Shown: positions 11,253 through 22,150 of the stretch, piece by piece
Layout: every line of letters starts with the position of its first letter
Numbering within the stretch: position 1 is the stretch's first letter
Assembly: GCA_004123355.1 (NCBI GenBank)
Contig: SCHM01000005.1
Span: 372,001-436,000 of the forward strand
DNA from: Amphirosellinia nigrospora
Taxonomy: Eukaryota; Ascomycota; Sordariomycetes; Xylariales; Xylariaceae
Length of the DNA: 64,000 bases
Direction of reading: 5' to 3'
The notes under the pieces: generated by a model
Told to the model about the DNA's origin: nothing
Databases searched by the model: none
Seen by the model: only the letters and a program-made list of their open reading frames with translations
Made by a program: the position numbers and the translations under genes

Positions 11253-12146
11253 ATGGCCGAATGGGCCACGTTTCTTGTCGCTGGACTTCTTGCCAGCATT
11301 CTAGCGATATTATGGTTCAATCGAGCGTTCTTCAAGTCAAACTGTACTGTGGTTTCAAAAGTCAAACTCTACTCAAGGTAAACCCTGTTTGATCTTCCAC
11401 ACTCGAATCTAGTCGCTAAGATGTGTGCCATCATATAGGAATGATATACTTTGTGAATTCCCGAAGGGCAGCTGGCAGCTTAGCGCATATGAGGCCTTTG
11501 TAGAGAAACTCGGAGACTACAACCATGTCTTTCCTTGCATATACGCTACCAAGGGGATGAGGGCCGACCATCTTGCTTATGTATTTCTCGATGTCGATGA
11601 TCCCACCCGCCCCGAAGCGGTACGACGCTATGCTGATGCTATTCTCACTTACGACCACAAGTCCCTATACGGGGATATGACATCGCTCGTTGTGCTTTAC
11701 CCGTGCTCATCAAATCCTCCCACTCGGTAGAAGATTACCACAGACAGTTCTGGAAACTTCTCAAAGGACTCAGGGAGCTCGATCGAGTACCTTGGCCGGA
11801 AAATATAAGCCAGGACACTAGTTCACCATTTTGGGCAATGTGTTTTGACGGAAAGATGTCCTTCTGGGCCGTAATGACGCCGGCACACTCACGCCGGCGC
11901 TCACGGCACTTGCCCAACCTCGCCATCGTCTATCAACCGCGGTGGATCTTCGAGAAGCTACTGAGTACCAACGCAAAGCGGAAGGCGGCCCTCACTACTG
12001 TTAGGAATCTTATTGACAAATATGACGATCCCCTGTCCAGGAGTCCTGACCTGGGAAACTTTGGGGAGCCTGGTAAGAGCGAGGCTTACCAGTATTTCTC
12101 TATGGACGACAACGTGACGCAAGAATGCCCATACCCGAGTTTGTGA
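11253..12146 (+). CDS. YqcI/YcgG family protein with N-terminal membrane anchor
   Basis: Exon 1 (11253-11378) codes MAEWATFLVAGLLASILAIL, a single membrane helix, and joins in frame to exon 2 (11439-12146). The family pattern is clear: FPCIYATKGMRADHLAYVF, SLVVLYPVLI, a Tyr-His-FW segment, WPENISQD, FWAMCFDGK, TPAHSRRRSRHLPNLAIVYQ, PRWIFE, a YDDP segment and the CPYPSL end. One single-base loss is inferred in a C-run near 11703. From memory of the literature, members such as GntA (guanitoxin) and AglA (argolaphos) N-hydroxylate guanidino groups; whether that holds here is inference. The neighbouring amidinotransferase fits. The anchor is unusual, since bacterial members are soluble. Confidence 0.8.
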
Positions 12147-13696
12147 GACATAAAATAGGAAATAACCGACTCATGGAAGTCTCTGTATGTTAGGCAACAA
12201 TGTATCAATCTTAGTTTAGTTGGTTTAGGCACGTGTACGAAGCCCCTTATCGTGGGATATAAATGTTTCATAACCGGTGTCTGCTATGTTTACTATAGTG
12301 GTCTCTCTAACGACTACTATATGATATAATGTGTTTAAAGTCTACATTGGATGCCTTGCCTTTCCATACTATTTCTAAAAATCATGCGCTTTACTTTCCA
12401 CTACTTCTCAATATATCTTGCATTCATCACTAGGTTAGATGATGCTCCAGCATTGCAAAATCTATCTGCTTTTCAAATAGCTTAACAAATCTAGCTAGTC
12501 TCTGACGCCGAAAGCACGGAGTTAGGACTAGAGAGGAGAATGCTTGCAGAAAACGCCAGGGCAGTTTTCTATACACCTCAAACGCATGCAAGCTGTTGAT
12601 ATACACAATTCGGACTACTCTTTCAATTCTCAGCTCTCAAATAATTATTATTAATACTAAAGCTTTTCAGCTTGGCCTGTTCGAGACTTATTTGCAAGCC
12701 TCAACATTACTCACCCACGTCCGGATTATATTCAGAGTCACGGCTAGTCTAGACGGCTGAAAGCGATCCGATTGGCACTGCGGGGACTTTGCGGCTGAAG
12801 GGTCTCGAGTTACCTAACTTTGATTTTTTGGGGGCGGCTGCGGAATTATCGTTGGGTCTTACAGTTAGTCCCAACAATATCACACCGCAATTTCGCTTCA
12901 GGCCACTTGAGCCAACTACTACGAAAATTCTATTAGTGATGCGACGTTGTGGCAATATGTGTGTGGACACTGCATGTTGAAATGGACACACACGACTTCT
13001 TATATTCGTAGATTCAATTGGACCCAGCACTCAAGTAATTAATGCATTTATCCACCTCGTGATACATTGTTCTAGTAAGCTTGTTCTAAGTCCGCCTGCG
13101 TGACTTACTATGGATTGACCACTGCTTGGAAAGGGAACTGGCTAGTTCCAAATAAATTAATGGTGATATTAGACCCCACAACTTTATGCTGTGCTCACTG
13201 CAAAGCTCGGCAATTAATTGAGTGATCGGGGAATATGATCTGGTGACCGAGGGTTATAATAGGGTGATCCGCAGCCTTACGCCATACACGCCCGTTCTGG
13301 GCAGCTTTGTACGCTTAACATAACGAAATTGGTCGGCGGGCTGGAGAAAGGCTATACCTCCACACCGTTACCGGCCAGGGGCGCTTTGCCGGCTTTTTAC
13401 CGATTTTCTGACTGCAGATAGGCTACGCAAATTTTGGGTTTGGCCACAGAAGACGATACGTAAGCCTTGGCTTTTGTGCATAGCCCGGTGTGGTTGAACA
13501 CAGTCAACTCTGTTTTCAATAAACGATGTGATCGTCAAGCAAAGCATGCTTAGTAGCACAAGAAGAATGGCATTGCCTGCCTTATTTAATGATGCATATT
13601 ATTTACAAATATAAAAACCTCCGCCCTACTGATCAAAACATAATTTGCATTCTCCTAACCTCTTATCAAAGAACTCATAAGTAACGTCATTCAAAA
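12147..13696. other. Intergenic stretch between YqcI/YcgG and amidinotransferase genes
   Basis: No coding sequence can be supported; open frames are under 95 codons with no known motif. TA-rich words near 13585-13690 just before the amidinotransferase start probably belong to its promoter and leader. No transposon ends are seen. Confidence 0.35.
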
Positions 13697-15010
13697 ATGT
13701 CTGATCTTCCTGTCAACGCTGACAACGAGTGGGGTCCACTACGATCTGTAATAGTCGGACGAGCTCAACACTCATGTTTCCCATCAGAGCCAAAGCACAT
13801 GATTGAGGCAACCATGCCGGAAGAACATTGGTCGAGGTTTGTACCAGCAAATGCATTCGATCACGATATCTTGAAGAAGGCAGATGAGGAGTTGGACGGC
13901 CTTGTGGCTCTCCTTGAGAGAGACGGTAGATAGCCCCTTGTCCCTCGCAACCATCAGTCGCCAGGCAAACTGACGCAACTTTCCTCCAGGAATAAAGGTC
14001 TACCGCCCTGAGAGCGTCGACTGGGTGAAAGTGGGAGGTTATACCGGAGCCATGCCTCGTGATGGCCTACTCACAGTTGGGACGCACGTCATCGAGGCCC
14101 CGTTCGCTTGGAGCTGTCGGGCGAATGAGATCGAGCTTGGATTTTCGAAAATTCTCGATAAACTTGCTCTAGATGAAAGAGTGCGCGTGATGCGCAGACC
14201 TGCACGTCCCTGTTGAAATTAGGGGGCTGGTAATTCCGGTGGCTGGGTACTTCGCCCACACACATCTACCATATATACTGAGGTACCACCTCAGTACCTG
14301 TACTTAGACTTGTTCCTTGAACCTAACCAATATATGACTTACTCGTCAATACTCATAATCTCAACAGTCCCGACCCTGACACCATTTACGATGGACGTCC
14401 CTCATCCAATGAAGATGAGCCGTGGGCAGTCAATAATACACGACCCTCTTTCGACGCCGCAGACTTCATGCGCTTTGGGAAGACTATCCTGGGTCAGTTG
14501 AGCCATGTGACGAATCTGGCAGGTGTTGAATGGCTGCGGAAAACCGTGCCTTCTGGTTACAAAATTGAAATCGTTGCCGTAAACGACCCGCACGCAATGC
14601 ACATCGATGCCACTATTCTTCCTCTGCGCCAGGGGCTTCTGGTCTACAACCCTCACCGAGTCACAGAAGATGCCCTTCGCAAGCACGATGTCCTTCGGGA
14701 CTGGAGATTGGTACCCTACCCCTTCCAGCCGTCGCCAAGAACATGGCCCCGAGATACATGACGAGTGGATGGTTGTTGATGAATACGTTGAGCCTTGATC
14801 CAAAGCGTGTAAGTCTCTCCTTTTAACATACAAGGTGCAATAAACTTGTTAACATACCGTAAATAGGTCATTTGCGAGGCATCGGATACCGAGTTTGCAG
14901 ACTTTATACGAGATTTAGGCATGGAACCTATCCTATTGCCGTTTCAACACGTCCACAGCATTGGAGGATCGTTTCACTGTGCTACCGTTGACCTTGTAAG
15001 GCAAGACTAA
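13697..15010 (+). CDS. Arginine:glycine amidinotransferase-type enzyme (guanidino transfer)
   Basis: The start is ATG 13697. Intron 1 is at 13926-13989, a second ends at 14367 with an unclear donor, and a third is at 14809-14866. Family motifs run in order: EWGPLRSVIVGRA, CFPSEPKHMIEATMPEEHW, GIKVYRPESVDW, GTHVIEAPFAWSCRANEIE, FDAADFMRFGK, NDPHAMHIDATILPL (catalytic His region), MNTLSLDPKRVICE and GGSFHCATVDLVRQD with the catalytic Cys. One base is missing in a C-run near 14724, and another break is likely near 14215. The family (AGAT, StrB1/AmtA, SxtG, CyrA) moves the amidino group from arginine to an amine. With YqcI/YcgG and an MFS gene next door, secondary metabolism is likelier than creatine-type metabolism. 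Confidence 0.85.
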
Positions 15011-15846
15011 GATAATGTCAAAAATCGCGAGGCGGTATAGGTGGAATTTTACCAAACGACAAGGGTATCTAACTAGCTTTGTGGCTTTTCGTCTACTGCA
15101 CAATGAATAGCTGTTACTCTAGAATCTCTCTCAGTATCGGAAGAGTTACTGCAGCCGGGCTGTATTCGTACGCCACCTGTATGATTGCATGTGACTATGT
15201 CAATTCTTTCCCAATTCACGCGTCAATTTCGGTGTGAACGATATTTTCTCGGAATACAACTTCAGCCGCTTTGGGGTGCGCAGGTATGCAACGTCTCGTT
15301 TAATTTCCCCTGGTAGCCTAGAGATATCCCCGCATTAAATGCACACACCATGAACCGAGATCAGTTGATTCGCTAGATTTCCTGCTTCTTGAGATTGGCG
15401 AGACTGCACCTATTTAGTAGTCCAGCTAGTTGACATGATGCAAAGACTTCGCAACAGTTGGCTGCTGGCACGCCCATGTTGGGGGAATATAATAGTTTTC
15501 TAACGATCATGCGGAATTGCGAGTTACATTCGTTGTCTCAAGATGGTAGAACTCCGTTATCCCATGATCGTAGAATATCTAATATAGATATAATAGGGCA
15601 ATAGCTTTTTAGTCCCTCGACTTTGAGCAATGACTTCTGGAAAGGCAGAACTTTAACACCATCATCGTTCATGGCATAAGGAGTTATTTATTGATCTCTA
15701 CTCTAAATGAGAACCCAGCTTTTTTTAAGCTGACCGGATTTACGCTCACTCTCGACTGAATTGCCCTTTTCCAAAAGTGAATAGAGACCAACAGCTTGAC
15801 GGCGGTCTTTACCGAGCCGGTGCGTTCTGACCCTTCCACCCCTATC
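15011..15846. other. Intergenic stretch, converging 3' ends
   Basis: About 840 bases between the 3' ends of the amidinotransferase (plus) and protease (minus) genes. No gene or repeat is recognised. Confidence 0.35.
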
Positions 15847-17483
15847 TTACGCAAGACTGACTTGCAGACCTGTAAAATCTTGAATATCTTCCAACACCCA
15901 CTGAATAGGGGCAGCAAAGGTGACGTCCATTCCCCTGGGTAATCTAGCCAGATCGTCTTGGGATGTCTTATCCGACTCCCCCGGGTACGTATCGCCGCCT
16001 GGATATCTCTTCAAATTTCGAGAGCTTGACGGACCAGATTCAGGGATTCCTCTCCATTCGTCGTCAGGTTTCGCATCAGTACTACCTGTAACCAGCCCAA
16101 CGATGTGACCTAACAGGTCAAAAATAGCGGCGCCGGAATCCCCTCGGTCCGAAAATTGATTGTATCCTTTTTTCGGGACAATCACCATTTCCCAGGCATA
16201 TGCATCCTTTCCGTTAGCATCCACACGTCGGACGACAGCCTCCACACCGCTTTTCGTACCAAACGTTAACCCGGTTGTAGCCCCTCGTTTGCCCACCATG
16301 CAGTATCCCCTAAGTGAGTCCTCTTCGTCCGGTAGAACAAGTTTGAGGAAGCCGTTCTCCAAGACATCCCCCAACACATAAGCCTCATTTGCCCTATTTC
16401 CAATAAAGACCTTGTTTTCCGGCCCGCCCATAAACTTGTCAGGATTTAGCTCGACAAGAGCCCAATCTTTAAGGTAGCCACGCCTTAGAGACGAGATTTC
16501 GGGTGTTGAGTGATATGCCAAGTGGCCGATCTTCCTGTTTGCTTTCTGGTCTAGCTTGGACGCGTGCTCAATGATTTTAGCGTTATAAGCGGCTCTATTT
16601 TGGTATTCGGCGAGAGCAGTCGCATGGTTTTCTGTAGGACACTTGTGCTGCTTGGTTTCGTCGAAAATGTAACATTCCTCCCACTTCTTCTTCTTGGCCA
16701 GCAGCGGTTCAATCATACTTTGGAGATCTGCTTGAATGCGCTCTAGCTCACCTCTGCATGTGGAAAAGCCGGTGTGATTGGCCTGTACATGATATTGGCG
16801 GTGATCTCCTGAGACTTTATAGCTTTCATTTGTCGGGCGACCTTTGCCAACTACATGGCGACAAGTAAGACCGTAAAATGTTCCTGGTGAGCTGTTTTGT
16901 GATAGCTTGAGGTGCAAGCCAACTGTTCCTTGTCCTTTGATATCTTCAAGGTATCCAATGGGATAGCCTACAGACGATAACAAAGGCAGGGCAGCTTCGT
17001 TCGTGTTCCCGTCACACCACCTTTTGGCGTCGATTTGAGCCTCAAATTGTTCGCATGCAGCATGTCGCTGATATCTGCCTTCGCGAATCTCAACCTCAAC
17101 GTCAGAAATGTGGAACGCTCGAAGAATCTCGCGACATTCCGTAGCGATAGTGATGGCATCTTCCCATTCCAGACTACCTTCTTCCATCGCAATCAATAGA
17201 ACCATCATAAATCTCCCTGATTGGACTTGATCATATGTTCTCTCGAGGCCAATCCGTATCGGAAAGAAATAATTCCAGCTGCATCCTTCTAATGCCTTGA
17301 TTATTCTAGAAGAGAGGTCGTTGTTCCAACTAGACACGACTTCACCCATAACTGGCACGTATACCTTGCGAGTCTTGACCAAAGTCTCGTTCCAACCCGC
17401 CGTGTGCCGCGGCTCGATCCAGGGATTGGTGCTCGTCCTAGCAACCAATCTGGGGCTCCCAGCCAGGCCGTAGAAGTAGCCAT
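15847..17483 (-). CDS. Trypsin-like serine protease-fold protein
   Basis: The continuous frame runs 17448-15847 (533 codons). The likely start is ATG 17483, reached across one missing C near 17455. An N-terminal part of about 170 residues (PRHTAGWNETLV, KVYVPVMGEV) is a family feature of unknown role. The chymotrypsin-like fold follows, with all three catalytic residues visible: His198 (GLTCRHVVG), Asp328 (LKDWALVEL) and Ser438 (SDRGDSGAAIF). The His-Asp gap is enlarged by a helical insert of about 80 residues. There is no signal peptide, so it is probably intracellular. It lies on the same strand as, and downstream of, the NACHT gene. Fungal STAND systems can be paired with trypsin-like effectors, so an effector role is a reasonable inference but is not shown. 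Confidence 0.82.
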
Positions 17484-18924
17484 TCTTCTCTTGTTGTCTG
17501 GCTTATATGGCTTTAATTGTGACACCATCTCGATATGCCTCAATTTCAGTACACGGATACTCAACCGCAGGTAGTCAAGTGCTCGACTTGACAATGTTCT
17601 ACCTTTTGTAGTGTTGCGGTATAGTGCTGCAGTTCTGTATCCCCACACGGTATCCTACGCCTCGTATAGGTAGGGAATGAAAAGGTTGCCTGAATTTGCT
17701 AACGACTGTTTAACTCGCTTTATCGCTTTGGAACGAGAAATCTTGCGGCGTCGTTTCTGTATGTCGCGAACCCAGTATATTGGTAAACGGTAGATGGGCT
17801 TGTTGCTAAACGAGGCTATAGAATCACGCTCGTGGGGGTATTCGACAGTATACGGACGTCTCCTTGCCAATGTGCTTGTGCCTGGCGACACGGCGAGAAA
17901 TAATCAAAGTATTGATGTTTATACAGGAGTGCGGGGTGAAGCCACTTCATATTGATTGATGGATCATGTGATTGTGGTTCAAACTTACTTGATAAACTCT
18001 AATTAAATGAGTTTCTATTAGAGTTGATGTTATCAGGAGGCAGTCGATAAGCAGGTTATTCTACAAAACTTAATCCGTAGTGGACCCCTTTACGGTTTCC
18101 TCACTAATAATCTACGAAGTATAATTGGAGAGAATCTTAAGTTAAACTAGGCCGAACTTTCATGCAGTAATAAGTTTAATTTACCGATATGATGCACTAC
18201 GTTAAGGTTCTTAATGATAAAAGTTTATTCCCGGGGGTGCGTCATGCCGAGAGTTCAACCGCGTTCAAAGTTTCCGAGACCTTGTCGTAGAGGTTGGTGA
18301 TAAACACTAGGATGATAATAACCTTAACTCGCCATTAGCAGCTACACTGTCCACAATAAGGTTTTGGGACATCAGTGCTTGCATCATCACGAACAAAGAA
18401 TGCGGTAGATCTAAAATAGTGAAGTTTGAAGTAAGGATTGGCGGCAATTATGGCCAGAACCTAGAGTGCATAAAGAGCAAGACTTTCCTAGAGTTTAATA
18501 ATATATTAAAAAAGCGGAATAGGGCATTGTAACTTTGTATTTGGTAGAATTTGATTAATGTTGGAGTATTCTGAACTGTTATCTTAATTAAAGCAGCTTA
18601 CGTTATACTATATTCAAAAATGTCTAAATGCAAGCATAGCCTGATTATTGCAAAACAATTTAACATGGAGCTTAGTTATACGGCTTAAGAAATATAAAGA
18701 ATAAGAGAGTATAAGCCTTTTAATGAAAGTTGGATAACTAAAATATCATAAACGACGGCTGTTCGGGTATTTCAACTTGACAATTACAACATCACCTTAG
18801 AATATTAAACACCACTACAAAAGTATACATCAACGAGTCAGTAACAGAAAATGGCCACTTGAGGGGCTAACGAGCCTGAGCCCATAGTTAGAACATTTAT
18901 CATAACTTAATACTTTAGCAAAGT
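17484..18924. other. AT-rich region between protease and NACHT genes, possibly decayed repeat
   Basis: From about 17950 to 18900 the sequence is rich in TA and AA/TT words with no frame longer than about 60 codons. This looks like repeat-induced point mutation or old transposon sequence, but I find no clear terminal repeats. A 78-codon minus frame at 17891-17655 has no recognisable domain and I do not call it. Confidence 0.35.
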
Positions 18925-21900
18925 TCATAACCTTCGGTTAGAACTAGGCGACGACGTTCTCAAAAATTTCGCTGGACCGCTCTCTACCTCTGTATCCGCT
19001 CTTCTTTTCCCCGGCCCTCGGCCCTGATCCTGTGTCCATGGGATCTCGGGGTATCGAATCCTGAACCGCTCACATATTTCCGCCGAGAAGGCCGCCTCCA
19101 CGGCCTTCCTCGCCACTTCCCTAGCTTCTGCCAAACATGCAGGCTTGAAATTCTTCGTACTAGATAAAAGTATGTCCGTTACATCGACTAGTAACCTGAT
19201 GTTGCAGGGTTGCCGCTCCGCAGTATGCATAGTTTCCAGGCGACCAAAGAACAGATGGTATGTTGAGATTTTACCGCTTTCCGAATCGTTCCAAAGGCTA
19301 GGCTCGGATGGATCCAAGGTTGCACCAAAATAGAGGAAATCTCTGAGCACTTGAATATAGAGCGCCTCACGAGCCTTAATAGAAGGTATCTCGAAAGCCA
19401 GATTGAGATATCCCGCAAAAGCGAGCCAACACTCCATACCGTTACGGCCGATAGGGTAATCGGGATCCGCGCCGTTACGCAGCAGCAGCGATAATACGTT
19501 GTTCTCAAGTAAACTCCAAAACCGTTCTTCTACCACTGTGGGCGCCTCACGACTCCATGATGTCGCGTGTTGGATGAGTATAGACCAGGGCCACCATACT
19601 AGGTTTCGATCTAAAATTTGAGTTTCTAGGACCAAACGCGATATTTCAACACCCCGACTCCGCCACGGGATTTGTTCATCAAATTCTTCAGCAAATTCTT
19701 TACTCAGGATGTTCGGGATAAGTGAAGCCCCTAATGTTAAGAAATAGTTCTTATCGCTCGGCAGCTTCCAGGCGAGAAAACCCGTGTGCTGTCCGACTAT
19801 AATTTGCTCTCGGACGAGAACTTCGGCCTCAAGCCCGTACTGAAACTTTGCCTCGTTTTGGAGAACCTTGACCGGTATGATGCGATCGAGCTCCTCCAGA
19901 ATCTTGTATGCAACTGTACTTGAAGGGTGTAAATCGTCTATCTTCCTCGCGCAAGCCAAGGCCTTGGCGGTCAACCATTGCAAGTAACTGTTCTCGTACA
20001 CCCCGAAATAAATCCGTCTTACTTCTTCAGGGAAGAGGTCTCTCTTAATCATTGCTGTGTAGACCTTGAGGAGAAACAGGGGAAGGTTAAATTCAGAAGG
20101 CATTTTGTCAGCGAGGAAGTCTGACATCTCTTGAGTTTTCAAAAAGTCTCTGACGCTTCGGTGCAAGAATGTAATAGTGCCCGATTCTCGGCTCATTTCC
20201 AAAAGCCCACGAGACCGACTGTCCAGCCGCCAAACCATCTGTTCTGTGAGTATTCCCTCCTCTTCTTCACTATATGGTGCTGCTGGAAGCTTGAAAACAT
20301 AATTTTCGTCGTCATAGTCCTGATCATGGAAGTCGTAGGCCATGGCGTGCAAAGGCTCCTCCGCTGCGATGGCCATCTGTAGCGTTGTGGACATCTTTGT
20401 ATGATAGAAAGGCTCGACTGACTCTAAAATCTGTCGGAAGAAAAGCTCAAGTTCTACTGGGATGCTCTCTAAGCGGCGGCAGACATCGGAAAAACTATCC
20501 CGGTTGGTAAGTCCTTTTCGGAGTTCCCTGACTACGAGGAAGACCCAGAGGAACACACCACTGGCACGTTTCTCGATTTCCTCCACTAACCAGTCGCCCT
20601 GAAATGCCTTTGTCGCCAACGATGCCCATCTGGGATGTTCGTAGAGACACCACCGGATGTACTTGAGAATGTCATTTCGTGTCAGGTCTTGCATGTACAA
20701 TTTGCTCCGATGGTCATCGCCAAATGCCTGTTCGAAGATATTCCAGGGTCGGCTAGAAAGACAAATTTTGATGTTAGCGGACTTGGCGAGATCGCCAAGG
20801 ACATTACATAGGTCGCCATGGTCGCCATCGTATTCATCCAAGCCGTCAATGAAAAAGCAGAATCGGGTAAAAGCCGTTTCTCGAGTGGCAACCTTTCGAA
20901 CAGTCTCGTAGAGGTCGGAGAAACTCCAACGCAAAAGTCCATTCTCGCTCTCTTCACCTGGGCCAGGACGCCTGTTTCCACATACTGTCGTCAACTCGGG
21001 GCATTGCCGAAATATTTCATAGAGCAATGTACGGAGAAGGCCCTCTTGGGATTTTTGCATCGCGGTACCCGCGCTCCAGAAATAATGACTAGCGCTGACG
21101 ATATTTTGAGAACCTGACCATTTAGACAATAGCTCAAGGCTCTTCGGCTCATCCGCGATGTACTTCATAAATGTTGACTTGCCCGATCCCGGTTTTCCTG
21201 AAACCCAGAACACCCCGTCGCCATTCCTGAGCCATTCAGCGACGAGAGTTGCTGAAGTTGGGGCATTATTCTCCGAATCGTAAACCCACCTGAATGTTTT
21301 CTGGTAGGCTTCGGGGATTGACGCATGCCGAACTGGTCGGGTCCTGAAGCTCAGGCTCCTTAAAAGTGCCTGCTCTTCAGCAACAGCATCTTGGGAAAGA
21401 GATAATTTCGAGAGCTGCTGCTCAAGAGACTCTAGCTCTTTAAGTAAAGCTGTGTCTGCTTGATTTTGAGGTCGGAGCTGTTCGACACGCTCCTGTAAGC
21501 AACTTAGGGCAGCCGTGATTTGATCAAGCTTGGCCGACTGATTGCACTGCAACTTGTGGCTTCGCTTTCGGTTTGGAGCTGCTTGAGCTGATGCGCTTGA
21601 GCTTCTTGGGCATGGCTTCAGTGCGACGGGTCTCTGTCAACGATCACGGCTCTCTGGGAGGAGATATATCTCCGAGACAAAGGCCTAGACATACCTTGCG
21701 ATAGTGCAAACTTGAAGCGTCATTGTCATTTGAGTTCTGGTCAATCGCTTCTCCAACTCTCAATCTTTCGCTTTTCCCATACCATCTTCAACGCGGTACG
21801 AAAACTCTGCCATCGCTTTCCAGTCTGATTTTTCTTCTTGAGAGCGTCCACAACCGATAAGAGATCCTCGCAATCCGACTTGCATAGACGCGACACCTCC

Positions 21901-22150
21901 CGGAGTGAAGGAAGATCATGGATAGAATTGCTACCCAACCATTGAGATAGCGAATTGCATTGTTGTGGCCAGAGTTGAGCTTGTCATTGAAGTCGCTGAG
22001 CTGTCGATAAAGAGAATCTAACGTCAGAATGTCTGTAGTGCAGCCAGTAGAAGATCTATGGATCTCGACGGCGGCTTTGATTAAGTCTGATGTGAACTGA
22101 ACAAACTGCACGATGTTGCCAGCCAGGCCGATAGCTGTGAACGCATCCAT
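18925..22150 (-). CDS. NACHT-domain STAND (NLR-like) protein
   Basis: The likely start is ATG 22150 (MDAFTAIGLAGNIVQFVQF), typical of the fungal STAND N-terminal domain. The frame continues to an intron at 21694-21634 and then into a long exon. In the main frame (numbered from 21552) the P-loop is GKPGSGKST at 119-127, Walker B is FFIDGLDEY at 233-241, and CLSSRPW is at 264-270. The LHRSVRDFL motif common after fungal NACHT helical regions follows. The C-terminal 350 residues are mostly helical, with no visible ankyrin, TPR or WD repeats. Breaks of one base each are inferred near 21937, 21755 and 21555. The role is inferred to be a signal-dependent ATPase switch in allorecognition or immunity. 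The protease gene downstream on the same strand may be its partner. Confidence 0.85.
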
